A stretch of 64,000 bases of DNA from Hyposmocoma kahamanoa (Eukaryota > Arthropoda > Insecta > Lepidoptera > Cosmopterigidae), in NCBI RefSeq assembly GCF_003589595.1, contig NW_020653397.1, positions 2,990,134 to 3,054,133 of the forward strand, in the 5' to 3' direction. The position numbers were made by a program, and so were the translations under genes. Of this stretch, positions 1-10,805 are shown piece after piece; positions within the stretch are counted from its first letter, which is position 1, and the number at the start of each line of letters is the position of its first letter. Under the pieces are notes generated by a model, which worked only from the letters and a program-made list of their open reading frames with translations, was not told the origin of the DNA and did no database searches.

Positions 1-222
1 TAAGTTGACAAGTCCCATGTGCCTGTAATTTCACCAGCACCCTTCAAAACCGGAACACAGTAATGGTGACTTAACTGCTTGGCGGCAGAACTAGGTAAGG
101 TGGCAGTACTTCCCTGGACGAACTCTTTCACAAGAAACTCTACTGCTACTAAATATTTCCATAACACAAGTGCTTTAGTTAGTAACATTAGGATGAGAGC
201 AACTTATTTGATCTTACTCACT
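1..222 (+). repeat. IR-A interspersed repeat, truncated at window edge
   Basis: This is the right two-thirds of IR-A, running from the phrase TAAGTTGACAAGTCCCATG through TTCCCTGGACGAACTC to CTACTGCTACTAAA. A further ~70 bp follows (TTCCATAACACAAGTGCTTT), shared with 26494-26718, to which this copy is almost identical. An open frame across 79-429 has no recognisable protein and crosses the repeat boundary, so I do not call it a gene. The class of IR-A is unknown: I see no TIR, no Pol III boxes and no coding potential. Confidence 0.8.
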
Positions 223-365
223 AGTAAACATGCTCAAGACCTGCCGAACAATCACAACAATTTACCTGGTCTCAAAGTCAAAGGTCAGTCAGTTGTAAGA
301 CCCAGCAAACTCCAATGGGAAAACCCAAAAAAGTATGTACGCAATTTTGGAAGAAAAACGCACTT

Positions 366-905
366 TTCTCAAACATGGCTTGGAAATGTTTGCATTACTT
401 TCAAAAAACGGACACGGAAAGAACATTAAGTGACCATGCGATTTCTTCCCTGCCAATGCCTGCAAAGTAAGTTTGAAAATCCATTACTGTCCGCTGTTCT
501 AAACTTTTAAATATATCTCATATAAGCCTACTAATTAACTACGTAAGCAGGCAAACGAAAAACTCTACAGCCAACTGTCAAGTGTTCGTAATTGCGAGAA
601 TTAAAAATACCTAGCGTGTACTTTAAAAAAAAAGACTGTTATATAAACTAAAGTGCAACGAAAATACACTACCTAATGGATGCACATTCAACTATATCAC
701 CAGAAGTCCAGCAGACTGCTATTAATCTGCCTGGAAAAGCAATAAAATGTTCTTTTAGCATTTGTCCTTACATTTTAATTAATACTTTTACTTTTTCTAT
801 TATCATCTTTAGTCTTTCGTTATTTCCTGCATATTTTCTTACATTGTTTAAAAGAAAAACATTATACATACCCGGGAACGGGGATCGCTTGACTCGTATT
901 TAAAC
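366..905 (+). repeat. Dispersed repeat D1, copy without insertion
   Basis: It matches 22612-23484 in the same orientation, from TTTTCTCAAACATG to GCTTGACTCGTATT, with many substitutions. The second copy carries a TSD8-N1 element; this copy is the empty site around 520-545. Short open frames inside (for example 676-903) are not conserved between the copies, so no protein is supported. Its class is unknown. Confidence 0.7.
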
Positions 906-1458
906 AATGTACAACACACGTTCACATGAACACAGGAATAATATTATTGAATCTAATCACTTTACATATTATGAACATTGTGGGCCGTAGGAGCTTCTTA
1001 AGAACTTCTCAGCTGGTATAAAAGCTACACATTGCAATAATCATTCAGACGAGAAACAACGGCCATTTTATACTCGGTGATTGTATTTTGTTTCTCTTTT
1101 ACCATCGCCTATAAATTCATTAGACCTTGACCGAGAAACTAATTGGTACGGATACAAACGATAAATCATTATTGAGACGGCAAAGCGAAAATATTTATTA
1201 CCTTAATTTGTTAACAAATCTCTAATTATATTAATTGGTCTTTAAAATTTCGCTAACGAATTAAACAAAATTTCTACATCACTGTACTTACCGATCTTGT
1301 ATTAGTTTCTAAAGTTCAAGCTTCGTAGCTGTTCGTGTTTTACGGAAATTGACTTATTGCAACCTTATTTCATTCCATTCTATAATTCGGTATTGTAATG
1401 TTTTCGCTAAAGAGTTTTGCTATTGCAAATTGAAAGATTACATAATCATTCAAATTTA
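906..1458. other. Unannotated AT-rich stretch
   Basis: I see no conserved coding, no RNA gene and no match to another part of the window. Confidence 0.5.
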
Positions 1459-2713
1459 GGCTCGACTCACACTGGCGCAGAGTCGAAGCGTCGCGTCGCG
1501 TTCTGTTTTTCAACTACACCGACTGGCGACGCGCGCCGATGCGCGTCGACACTCGATTTCATATTTGCAAAACACAAATTTGTATCTTAATAATGGGAAA
1601 ATAGAGATGAATATGCTGTAGGCGTACGGTGTACCTTAGGGATCTGTCCTCTCCGCCACTCTATGTTTGCTGCATGTTGATATACATATATGACCTGCTG
1701 CTGATGCCCGGTATCTTTAGGTACGCAGACGACAGCACAGTGGTAGAGAGTTACGTATGTGCCAGACGCCCGAGACAATAGCAAAGAGGTCCGGTGTAAG
1801 CGAGAGGCGATGGTCACCCGGTTGAACCTGGGTTTGAAAGCGGCTTCCGACTGGAGAGATGCTACAAGGATCAGGTTTAATGCGGCTAAAACACAGGCGT
1901 ATCTTTTCATATCAAAACGGAGTCCCCTACACCTTACTCCGACTTTCCGAGATTTATCCGTACCGATAAGGGACCACCTTGAGCTACTTGGTCTGGACTT
2001 ATCATCCAACCTCAACTTTGGGCGATACATCGAGTGCTTGGCAGAAATCTAGGCATACTTTACAAGGTCAGGCGGTACTTTACACTTTTTGAACAGATTT
2101 TAAATCTGTATAAAGCACAAGTTCGATCGTGTATGGAATACTGCTGCCACCTTTGGGACGGAGAGACAGAGGCCCATTACCAGTTAGCTGCCTTGGACTC
2201 GGTGGAGCGAAAAGCTAAGAGACTTATTAATAGCAATTATCTTGTGGAGTCGAAGCTACAAAATTTCGATCATTGCAGAAAAGTATCCTGCTTGTCGGTT
2301 TTCTATCGGATACATTTCGCGGAGTGTGCGCAGGAACTTTCCAATTTAGTTCCACCCTCACCGTTCTTCCTTCGGTCGACTAGAAGGTCCGGAACACTCC
2401 ATTCTTATGTCGTTGATATTCCACCTATTCGCACTAAGCGCTTTGCTTCCTCCTTTCTGATGCGCACGGCAAAGGAATGGAATGCTCTACATGTATTTGT
2501 GTTACTATCTGTATTTCCCGAAAAGTACAATTTGGGGCTATTCAAGGCTAGAGTGAATAGTCATTTTTTAGGCAAACGCGTCCCATAGTCGGTCACATCG
2601 TCGCTTAACATCAGGTGAGTTTGTGGCCAAGCGTGTGTCTATTATATGTTAAAAAAAGACGAAAAACATGACGCGTCGCGACGTTTCGACTTTGCGCCAG
2701 TGTGATTTGAGCC
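1459..2713. mobile_element. PIF-N1 MITE split by a LINE fragment
   Basis: The left end GGCTCGACTCACACTGGCGC and the inverted right end (GCGCCAGTGTGATTTGAGCC) are the termini of the intact 182-bp element at 9918-10099. The left flank is TTA (1456-1458) and the right flank TTG (2714-2716), consistent with a decayed TTA target duplication as in PIF/Harbinger elements. The inner segment near 1583-1630 matches the centre of the intact copy in reverse orientation, and the sequence resumes at AAAAACATGACGCG near 2663. The LINE remnant fills the gap, so it landed inside this MITE. Confidence 0.85.
1627..2655 (+). pseudogene. 5'-truncated LINE reverse transcriptase (Jockey/CR1 type)
   Basis: This is a dead fragment of a non-LTR retrotransposon ORF2. 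It starts in the reverse-transcriptase fingers/palm at a degraded VPQGSVLSP-type motif whose Gln codon is now TAG (about 1632). The catalytic box reads RYADDSTVV near 1720-1750. After residues resembling FNAAKTQ and LGLDLSS, a frameshift near 2034-2052 moves reading to another frame, which continues through VRRYF, QVRSCMEYCCHLWDG, FYRIHF, PPIRTKRFASSFL and FKARVNSHFLGKR before a stop at 2586-2588. A short A-run closes it near 2650. Family and direction are clear; the exact clade is not. The 5' truncation, stop and frameshift make it non-functional. An opposite-strand open frame at 1587-2030 is a shadow. Confidence 0.85.
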
Positions 2714-2961
2714 TTGGTGTACATTCATTAAAGTACACATTTGTTCTATATTTCAAATTGAAAACTTTTGGACTGTTCTGAACATCGTAAACATACTTAG
2801 CTCATCAATTAAAAGTTTGTTCCTTATCCGTTTATATAATAAGATTAAATTTGGAAAGTTCGTAATTAAAATTATTCTCGCCTGTTTTCATAAACGTGGT
2901 ACGATTCCGAAGTTTGGATTTAAGACTAATAATAAATTACGCTAACGGAGAGACGCGAGTC

Positions 2962-3211
2962 TGAGGCTCGTATTCTAGAACTCTACTCAATGCTCAAGTC
3001 AGTAATTAAATATTAAATATGTAACTTTTCAATTTATAGCAAAGTTCAAGTTAAACTGCTCGATTTGAAGCAAAACAATTGACGACACCCGTCAATTGTT
3101 TCGAATTCGGGCAGGCCAATCGGAGCGCGATTGTCACCGTATCGATTTGGCAGAATAGTTTTCAACAAATTAAATGACATTTCGTCTCTATTTCTGGTTA
3201 TATACTCGATG
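2962..3211 (+). mobile_element. TSD8-N4b end fragment plus truncated TSD8-N2
   Basis: Bases 2968-3003 match the terminus of the element at 35243-35408 (CTAGAACTCTACTCAATGCT). From 3004 the sequence is the inner and right part of TSD8-N2, including the internal palindrome around CAATTGACG at 3077-3105 and the right end CTGGTTATATACTCGATG at 3194-3211. The left part of TSD8-N2 is lost at the junction. Confidence 0.75.
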
Positions 3212-3414
3212 ATTATTTGGGTTATCCGTTGGTACATTTCTTGTATACCGTTGTTTTCGTTTAAAAGTGCATAAATATTCAAAAAGAAAAATCCTTTGTT
3301 GTTTGCACCTCTCCTCTATTCGAGCACACAAATGTCCCCTTCGTTACTGTCGATCGTGTTACCATTTTACTGTATTTATTCTGTTTAAATCCATTCTACA
3401 ATTAATTTTTTTTA

Positions 3415-3620
3415 ACTGCCTCTGTGGCCGAACGGTTACCATGCCGGACTGCCATCCAGAGGTCCCAGGTTCGATTCCCGGGTCGGGAGAAATATTTGTA
3501 TGGCCTACATTTATTTCTCTCGTGAGTTTGGGTGTAATTTGTGGTTGTCTACGTGTGTGTCCATGGCACCCACGACACAGGGTTTCCCTATGTTGAGTGT
3601 GTACGTTAATTATTAATAAA
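3415..3620 (+). mobile_element. SINE-1, tRNA-derived
   Basis: The 5' end is tRNA-like with an A-box (GTGGCCGAACGG) and a perfect B-box (GGTTCGATTCC) at about 3424-3477. A non-tRNA body follows (TATGGCCTACATTTATTTCT, then CACCCACGACACAGGG) and a TTA-rich tail. Nine copies lie in this window. The A-box resembles Ser/Leu-type tRNAs. The short open frame through it is not a gene. Confidence 0.9.
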
Positions 3621-4300
3621 TTTGTAATTTATTAAAATTTCCAGCAGCTTAACGAATATAAAATTTTGCAATATATTCTAAATAGCTGGCGCTAACAATG
3701 TACGCGTTCTGAATAATTTAAGGCAGCCATTAAAATATAACAGTGGTTTCAAAACCGCTCCGTAACGATACCACCCATGCATAAACTCTGATATGTGTGT
3801 TGCCGACACTCTCCCGGATTTTCTGATTTTATTTCGTTTCGCTCTACCGTATTTCAACGAGTTAAGAGCTTGGTGTCCTGAATAGGTCAGTCAAGAGCAC
3901 AGCTACGCTTTGGACCGTTCTTATTACAAGAGGCATTGAGTTGAATTTTGATCTTAAATGTGAATCGTAACGTGTTTTTGGCCTTGTATCTATTTTCTAC
4001 TTTGTTGAAAATATTTATTTCATTTATTTCGTTTCTATCGATACTACCTCCGCTGTAATTAAAATGTTTTCCGTACTAATAAGTTTCATTTTGCATAGGA
4101 CGAGTGGCAGGGACACTCATAACACTAAAAATCACGAAAAACTTAATTGGTTGGGTTTGGTAACAAAACTGAAGTTATTACCTATAGCACGTATAAATGA
4201 CGTCATTGTAATTTATCATTAAGATTCGATACTACTATTTGTATGAATAATTATAATTTATTTGTTTACAAGGGCAATTAAAGCCGTTTGAAAATCATGT
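3621..4300. other. Unannotated stretch
   Basis: I see no gene, no RNA and no repeat shared within the window. Confidence 0.5.
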
Positions 4301-4308
4301 ACTTTAAG

Positions 4309-4594
4309 CATTGACTTACAATTATATGGACGTCGGGTCCGCGCTAAAAAGTGTCCGAACTTATAGGGCGTTAAAATCGTATACAGAGCGTCATTCACGC
4401 TTTAGTTTTCGTTTGTTCGACTGACAGCGAAGCAAGCAAAATTAGACAGTACTACGATGACATTACAATTTAAATCTAAAGTTTTAGTTTTTTCATATTC
4501 CTTTACATGTCACTACGTTTAAATAGGTTGACTTGGGACATTTTTTTCGTGGTTTTTGTATTAGACCCGTCGTCCATTTATTTGTAAGTCAATG
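4309..4594 (-). mobile_element. TSD8-N1 MITE, copy 1
   Basis: The termini CATTGACTTACAA and TTGTAAGTCAATG enclose 286 bp. Flanks ACTTTAAG (4301-4308) and ACTATACG (4595-4602) are a 6/8 match for an 8-bp target duplication. There is no coding capacity. It is the reverse orientation of the other copies, with the GGGTCCGCGCTAAAAAGTG side first. Confidence 0.85.
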
Positions 4595-4736
4595 ACTATA
4601 CGTGTTCTATTTAGTTAGGGCAAAGGGCGGCTTGGCGTGTCATTAAACCGCAGGGAAATTGCAATTTTTGGGATAAATGTGAGTCTAATAACTTCAGATG
4701 CAAACCAAAATTTTGCAGGATCTTTATAGTACTTAG

Positions 4737-4922
4737 TTTAGTAGCAGTAGAGCTCCTTGTGAAATAGTTCGTCCAGGGAACCTTACCTATTTCTGCTGCC
4801 AAGCCAAGTAATGTCAAGCAAGAGTGCTGGTGAAATTACAGACACATGAGCCTTGTCAACTTATGTCTCAGGGTGACGGGCGCAGTGGCTGTGTCCCCCA
4901 GATCTTTTGCGATTTTAAGAAT
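4737..4922 (-). repeat. IR-A, nearly full right part, inverted
   Basis: It reads as the reverse complement of IR-A: AGTAGCAGTAGAGCTCC, TTCGTCCAGGGAA, GCTGGTGAAATTACAG, then GTCTCAGGGTGACGGGCGCA. The copy ends at GCGATTTTA, where a LINE 3' end abuts. Confidence 0.8.
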
Positions 4923-5361
4923 AAGAATACTTTATTGCGTAAGCACCGAGACACACAATATGATCTTAAAATTAAAATACAATATTATAAACTTAAATAT
5001 AGTACTTACCACAAAAGTTGAAACATAATTATAATGATTAAAATAAAATAAGAAATATAATAATATATGCCTATCGCAGCGCACGCAAACGCGATTTGCT
5101 CGGCTGTTAGCTACAGGTTGATAGATTTTTTGCCTGCAGCGCTGGTTTTCAGCAAGCCCGATGTGAGTGAAGCACGGACTCGAGCGCAAACAAAACAAAT
5201 ACATGCATATTCCGGAGCATATATTAAGTTTATCATTTCCAAAGTTTAAAAACTACATTAAAAATATTTTGATCGAAACATCATATTACAAAATTGAAGA
5301 CTACGTGTTAGATAAAGATGTATGGAAGGACGGCATGGCTCCAGAATCCACACAAATTTGA
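4918..5361 (-). repeat. LINE 3' end remnant
   Basis: On the minus strand this ends in GCAATAAAGTATTCTTATTC, a polyadenylation-like signal with a short (ATTCTT) tail. Upstream there is a region that could encode KIYQPVANSRANRVCVRCDR, similar to C-terminal or 3' parts of lepidopteran LINEs as I remember them. No reverse-transcriptase motif is present, so the assignment rests on the tail and this resemblance. Several overlapping open frames here are not separate genes. Confidence 0.45.
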
Positions 5362-5369
5362 TTCAAAGT

Positions 5370-5655
5370 CATTGACTTACAATTATATGGACGACGAGTC
5401 TAATACAAAAACCACGAAAAAAATGTCCCAAGTCAACTTATTTAAACGGAGTGACATGTAAAGGAATATGAATAAGCTAAAACGTTGGATGTAAATTGTA
5501 ACGTCATCGCAGTACTGTCTAATTTTGCTTGCTTCGCTGTCAGTCGAACAAACGAAGACTAAAGCGTGAATGACGCTCTGTATACGATTTTAACGTCCTA
5601 TAAGTTCGGACACTTTTTAGCGCGGACCCGACGTCCATATAATTGTAAGTCAATG
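5370..5655 (+). mobile_element. TSD8-N1 MITE, copy 2
   Basis: It has the same termini as copy 1, with an exact 8-bp target duplication TTCAAAGT at 5362-5369 and 5656-5663. Length 286 bp, no coding capacity. Confidence 0.92.
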
Positions 5656-5689
5656 TTCAAAGTGTATTCCATAGCATTTAAGTTTATTT

Positions 5690-5835
5690 GAAAAGAGCAA
5701 TCCCTAGAGTTTCTTGCTCGTTCTTCTCAGGGAGGTCAGCGTAGTGAACGAGCAGTAGCTTAAATGTGACGTTTTCAAGTGTAAATTTATTTTGCCTATG
5801 GAATAAATAATCTTTGACTTTGACTTTGACTTTCA
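5690..5835 (+). repeat. LINE 3' tail with (CTTTGA)n
   Basis: The segment has GAGCAATCCCTAGAGTTTCT and then GGAATAAATAATCTTTGACT followed by repeats of TTTGAC, a common ending of lepidopteran LINEs. Similar pieces lie at 22483-22605 and 31430-31520. No reading frame survives. Confidence 0.5.
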
Positions 5836-6945
5836 CATAACATGTGCGTGAAACTTGGTATATACAAAAATATTTACACTAAGTATATAATACGGATACA
5901 TAGATAAATAAAACAGCATAAGTGAAAAGTAATTTAATTACTTAATTAATAGATATATACATACGTTATATGAAGATGTAATTAATATTGTGTGCAGTAA
6001 GTAACAAATAATGTGTGAGAAATAAATAAACATTTCGAACCTGTTGTGTCACGTGAAGACGTCGATAGTTCGTCGTCTTTTATCTATTTACCGCTAGATA
6101 GCAGCACATTGAATATGTTCTCAATATAATGTCGATAAGAAAACTAAAATAAATAAACAAAATGTCGTAACTAGCAATAAAACGTATTGAACTTTCAACA
6201 GTTCAGGTGAAGTTTAATTTAAATAACAGTCCAGCATCCATTACATCTTTTCAAATTAGAGATACGCCAATCAATAACAAGTATAGACTCGTTTTAAGTT
6301 CTAGATTTTAAGTTTGAGTGGCACTACAATTGTTATGGACAGCGAGGAGCTTAATATCAGGCGTAAGACTTGTTCGTCTCGTCTCTTCTTATTGTAAAGA
6401 AAAATTAAAAAGAAATATCGTCGTATAAAAATTTCGTACAATGTTACGATATTTTATTCTTAAATAATTTGTTTTAGATTTCATTTCAGCCTGTTTTCAA
6501 AATTTTATATGATCGGACAAAGTACATTCTATCTTGTAACAAATTAACACATTCTTTAGACAATATCCTTAGGTATATCGTATAGTTATTGTAAGACCGT
6601 TATTTAATACTAAAAAGCTAAACCATTTGATCTAACAATACAGTTTTTCCGCTTCTCCGGTGACTCACCATGTAATGATGATAATTCTTTTCGGAGTATT
6701 TTTTAACCTAGCACACTTTAAACTAGCACAGTGTGTAAGTAAAATCAAGTCGATCATATGTAACATATTGTCGTAATAGCATAGTGTTTGTGTAAAGAAT
6801 ATCGGTCTATCATATTGTCGGATAGCATGTTGAATAGAATATAATAGAGTACATTTATTTGACAGAATACAGTAAATATACAGATCTTAAATAAATTTAG
6901 GTATAATGTGTTCAATCTGCAAGCAGGTGTGCAAATGTAATGGAA
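5836..6945. other. Unannotated AT-rich stretch
   Basis: I found no gene, structural RNA or in-window repeat over about 1.1 kb. Confidence 0.5.
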
Positions 6946-7139
6946 TTTATTGTGCCCCGCACTAGGAAAACCCTGTGTCGCGGGTGCCATGGACACACAA
7001 ATAGACAACCACAAATTACAACCAAACTCAGGAGAGGAATAAATGTAGGCCATACAAATATTTCTCCCGGCCCGGGAATCGAACCTGGGACCTCTGCATG
7101 GCAGTCCGGCATGATAACCGTTCGGCCACGGTGGCAGTT
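6946..7139 (-). mobile_element. SINE-1, inverted copy
   Basis: On the minus strand it begins at AACTGCCACCGTGGCCGAAC, with B-box GGTTCGATTCC and the shared body. Open frames on both strands here only reflect the SINE. Confidence 0.9.
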
Positions 7140-7920
7140 AAGTTAATATAATGTTAATGAGTATTTGTAAATTCGAAATATTCTTTATTACTAAATAAGC
7201 AATGTATCAAGAGCCATCTTGTCAATTGTAGTTTAAAAGTACGTCCTTGTAGTAATTTAGTGTCATTTGGTAAATTATTAAAAATCTTGATTCACATGCT
7301 CGAGCAGTTATTCGTATAAATTATTTTATACAGCGAGGTTGCTAGAATTGGTTCATAATTTTAGTTCTAGTCTGTCGTTGAAGTTGTCAGAGTTAAATCA
7401 TGTCAAAGTAACACATAGTCGAAGCAGCGTGTGTCGAAGTTTAGTTTTAAAGTCTCCAGCGTGAATCACATGGGCGCTCCACAAAATTTATTCCATTATG
7501 TTACTAACAGAAGCATCTCGGTAGCATAAACGAAACCAGAGGTTATTTTACACGTTTTTTACTTCCATTAACGATCAGGCCTCACTATACTCTTAATGTT
7601 TACTTATTGCCGCGGGCTTTCGATATATCTTCAAGATTCTGGAAGTTTCTGGAGCGTTCCCGAACTTTCTTAACACATAAGGGACACATAGTTTGTCGTT
7701 TATACGGGTGGTGATAGTGTTGGGATTATCGATAGGTTTATGAATCGACGATCATCTACAATGATTTTCATGTCAGCAAAATTGACAAATTTTCAGAAGA
7801 GAAGTTTAAACATTCTACGAACGAAAACATCTTTTTTATGCTGAAGAGTCGATACTAGCTCAGCTCGAATTCAAGATTCGAATTTGACATCTCTAGCCAG
7901 GGTTGGTAGCTGTAAAGTTA
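7140..7920. other. Unannotated stretch
   Basis: I see no gene or in-window repeat. Confidence 0.5.
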
Positions 7921-7924
7921 CCTA

Positions 7925-8170
7925 ACTGGGTGACGAAATACTTTCATGCATTTTTTTATAGATGGCGCTACGGCTAAAACGTCGTTGAAAAGCAAATACA
8001 AAGATCCGAGACAACAAGCACATAGAAAAATTCGTGAGGTCCGCTGGTTCGTTCCGTGGCTTAGTTGGCATAGCGTCTGGCATGATTTGCTAGAAGACGT
8101 CGGTTCGAATCCGGCCGGATCGAAGGAATTTTTTCCAAATTTTTATCTTTGATCAATAAATATAACAAAC
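7925..8170 (+). mobile_element. SINE-3, tRNA-related with long 5' extension
   Basis: The tRNA-like part (TTAGTTGGCATAGCGTCTGG, B-box GGTTCGAATCC) lies at about 8055-8116. It is preceded by ~120 bp shared with 38495-38610 (ACTTTCATGCATT, ATAGATGGCGCTACGG) and followed by GATCGAAGGAATTTTTTCC and an ATAAATATAAC-like tail. The open frame across it is not conserved as protein. Confidence 0.75.
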
Positions 8171-8284
8171 CGCGTTTTGTGACATTTACATAAAAATAAC
8201 TGAATATTAATTCAATTCAAATTGAAATAATTTATATTAATAAAAATAGTGATACGTATAACGTTATAATACGTGGAATAATAC

Positions 8285-8360
8285 AAATAAGCTGGCTGTT
8301 TTTGACAGTCGTCTTCACAAAGTTACAAATTCATATAAAGGGGCAATGTATACGCTTCTA
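8285..8360 (+). repeat. Dispersed repeat D7, mariner insertion site
   Basis: It shares AGTCGTCTTCACAAA and GCAATGTATACGCTTCTA with 31130-31210. A mariner end starts directly after the TA at 8359-8360, whereas the copy at 31210 continues uninterrupted. Confidence 0.65.
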
Positions 8361-9272
8361 CATAGGGCGCACTATAAGTTTCCGGAACTGCCCACTTACA
8401 CAAACAATATTCAAAAAGTGACTACAACATTTGAAAATGGTACTCTTTGACTGTAGAATACAGTTTGTTTCATCTGACTGTCACTTGTTTTTACATTGTG
8501 GCGTCATTTTAGAAATTGGTTGTCTACATCACCATGGACTTAACTCGTGAAAATTTTCGTAAGATGTATTTCTACGACTCTAAGTGTAATGTAACAGCTC
8601 AGCGGAGCTTCGCTCGGCTTCAAACTGCTTTTGGCGATGAAGCACCATGCAAGACGACTATTGCTATGGTGCTTACCAGATTCAACGAAGGGGCTCCAAA
8701 TTTGCAAAAAAAAAACATGGATTTATAGTTACGATCTCAAAACATAGCAGCAATCGAGCGTATGGGTCTTTCGAGAGGAGCCGAAACTAACCAAAGTGGC
8801 GCGCGTGCAAAGTGCCTCTAAGCGGATGATTCCTTCTTTTTTTAATGAAACTGGACACGTGGCTATTGTTGCTTTGGAGAATCGTTATACCGTGAATAAT
8901 GATTGGTACACGACCATTTGTTTGCCGGAAGTTATTGACAAACTCCGTGTACCACCATACGATAATACTAGTTCTCACACGGCCAGATAGACAAATGAAT
9001 TTTGAAGGTCAATAACGTTGACCTTATGAGCCATCCCGCGTCCAGCCCCGACCTGGCACCTTGTGGCTTTTATTTATTTTCAAAAATTAAGAACCAGTTA
9101 CGCGGTCAACGATTTTTATCACCTGAAGAGGCTGTCGAAGAGTATGAAAAATATGTTTCAGAGATTGTCATGGAGAGAATAAAAACTAATTGAATATCAT
9201 TACATAAAAATTTCGTGACAATCAACAAACTAAAAAGTTTACAATTACTTTCTAAGTTTTTAATTTTTGTCC
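8361..9272 (+). mobile_element. Mariner copy 1, 3'-truncated
   Basis: The left terminus CATAGGGCGCACTATAAGTT follows a TA and matches the mariner at 55750. The 5' leader and transposase relic follow. No right terminus is found before the TSD8-N2 element at 9281, so the 3' end is lost. Confidence 0.85.
8534..9193 (+). pseudogene. Mariner transposase remnant
   Basis: Encodes parts of a mariner-family DDD transposase, which would cut and paste its own TIRs at TA. The start MDLTRENFRKMYFYDSKCNV and the first helix-turn-helix region are followed by an internal deletion that joins PCKTTI to a late AMVLTRFNEGAP segment. After A-run frameshifts come KVARVQSAS, then the catalytic-domain stretch VIDKLRVPPYDNTSSHTAR with the second Asp in DN. 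After a TAG stop, SHPASSPDLAPCGFYLF carries the third Asp, and LRGQRFLSPEEAVEEYEKY follows. Multiple frames, stops and the deletion make it inactive. Confidence 0.85.
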
Positions 9273-9280
9273 CTTTCAAC

Positions 9281-9665
9281 AATCGAGTATTTAACCAGAA
9301 ACAGAGACGAAATGTCATTTAATTTGCTTGAAAACTATTCTACCATATCGTTTCGTTGACAACTGCGCTCCGAATGACCAGCCCGAATTCAAGACAATTG
9401 ACGGGTGTCGTCAATTTGTTTCACTTCAAATCGACCAGTTTAACTTGAGCTATGCTATAATAGACGGAAATTGAAAAATTGTACATTTACTATTTAATTA
9501 CCGATGAAAAGATGTTTTGATTACTATTTCAGCTTTCTAATTTGTGATTTCAGCGAAAATGAGAGTTGATATTTAAATATAAGTGATATAAGGCTAATTA
9601 GCTTGATTCGTTGCCAGGGATGGATGGCCCTTATTTCGTCTCTATTTCTGGTTATATACTCAATG
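9281..9665 (-). mobile_element. TSD8-N2 element, copy 1
   Basis: The inverted ends ATCGAGTATTTAACCAGAAA and CTGGTTATATACTCAATG are flanked by exact 8-bp duplications CTTTCAAC (9273-9280 and 9666-9673). Length 385 bp; an internal palindrome around ACAATTGACGGGTGTCGTCA is shared with other copies. No coding capacity. Confidence 0.92.
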
Positions 9666-9914
9666 CTTTCAACAAACGGAGGTATATTATACTATTATTG
9701 TTTTCAACGGCAGCACCATTTAGGCGGAAAAACGATTCGCTACATAAGGCCGTAAAGCATTGTCGTGATATATTTGGATAATTGTTCATAGGTGTTACGT
9801 GTTGAGTTGTCGGTCACAGTTCTGTTTTCATACAAAAGCTTGTTTATGCATATTCATGTCTGAACGTTAGTGTTACGTATTACAATGTTAATGCCTTATG
9901 AACAACTCTACGGC
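9666..9914. other. Unannotated stretch
   Basis: I see no feature beyond the 8-bp duplication at its start. Confidence 0.5.
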
Positions 9915-9917
9915 TTA

Positions 9918-10099
9918 GGCTCAACTCACACTGGCGCAACGTCGAAGCGTCGCGACGCGTCTTGTTTTTCGCCTATAGCATATTCATCTCTATTTTCCCA
10001 TTATTAAGGTATATGGAGTCGCGCGACGACTCGCGTCGCCATGCGTGAAAAACAGGACGCGACGCGACGGTTCGACACTGTGCCAGTGTGAGTTAAGCC
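9918..10099. mobile_element. PIF-N1 MITE, intact 182 bp
   Basis: Imperfect terminal inverted repeats start GGCTCAACTCACACTGGCGC and end TGCCAGTGTGAGTTAAGCC. TTA duplications sit at 9915-9917 and 10100-10102. A CG-rich subterminal region (GTCGAAGCGTCGCGACGCG) is mirrored on the right. The 3-bp TTA duplication fits PIF/Harbinger. Confidence 0.88.
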
Positions 10100-10119
10100 T
10101 TACTTATCAGTATTGTAAA

Positions 10120-10322
10120 ACTGCCGCCGTGGCTGAACGGTTGCCATGCTGATCTGCCACTGTCAGAGGTCCCGGGTTCCATTCCCGAGCCGGGATATTT
10201 ATATGGCTTACATTTATTTCTCTCGGTTTGTGAGTTTAATTTGTAGTTATCTTTGTGTGTCTATGGCACCTGCGATATCCCTAGTGGGAGGTTATAAGTG
10301 TGTGCGTTATTATTATTATTAT
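10120..10322 (+). mobile_element. SINE-1 copy
   Basis: Head ACTGCCGCCGTGGCTGAACG, degraded B-box (GGTTCCATTCC), shared body and a TTATTATTATT tail. It lies 18 bp after the PIF-N1 element. Confidence 0.85.
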
Positions 10323-10565
10323 AAAACATTTTTAACCTACTTCGAAAATAGAAGGTTTTTTGTGTATATGTTATTACGCGATGACTCTGTCGTTTGTGAA
10401 TAGATTTCGATGAATCTTATTTTGTTGAAAAAGGGTTAATAGTGGTCCCATTCAAATCTGGAGAAAATATTCCACCTCGCAAATTAGGGGATGAATCTGG
10501 AATTGGGTGTCACGCATGAGAAATCATTCTCTTTTAGAAGTAAAAAGTAGACAATTATAATAACT
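10323..10565. other. Unannotated stretch
   Basis: Nothing supportable was seen here. Confidence 0.5.
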
Positions 10566-10702
10566 AGTTCTTAGAGGTTTTCGCGATTGTACAGGAAATG
10601 AAACCATTTTTCTGGATTTAAATCGCGTACATTCGGTTTTGGTTTGTTTGAAAAAACAAATATACGCGATTTAAATCCGGAAAAATAGTTTCATTTCCAA
10701 TT
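10566..10702. repeat. FB-1 foldback repeat
   Basis: A minus-oriented arm (TTCGCGATTGTACAGGAAAT, CTGGATTTAAATCGCG) is followed by a plus-oriented arm (GTTTGTTTGAAAAAACAAAT, ATTTAAATCCGGAAAAATAG). The centre found in longer copies is missing, so the two arms meet at a TTCGGTTTTGG junction. Confidence 0.75.
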
Positions 10703-10731
10703 ATAATAAATTGAATTACGCTATCTATACA

Positions 10732-10805
10732 TGTCAACGTGTAACACGGTGCACCTACGTAAGACACGACTGTCTTACGTAGGTGCACCGTGTTACACGT
10801 TGACA
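10732..10805. repeat. Perfect 35-bp hairpin
   Basis: Arms 10732-10766 and 10771-10805 are exact reverse complements, starting TGTCAACGTGTAACACGGTG, with a 4-nt CGAC loop. There are no TSDs and no other copy. It could be a tiny palindromic MITE or an inverted duplication from template switching. Open frames over it are by-products of the symmetry. Confidence 0.9.

Noticed and set aside
79..429. 116-codon open frame at the window start
   Set aside because: It crosses the border between IR-A and flanking DNA, the peptide has no domain I recognise, and IR-A copies elsewhere do not keep the frame.
3424..3495. Possible functional tRNA gene in SINE-1 heads
   Set aside because: A- and B-boxes are good, but the acceptor stem does not close, nine copies share a 3' body and tail, and the anticodon arm is not regular.
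10146..10403. 85-codon open frame
   Set aside because: It translates SINE-1 and its TTA tail.
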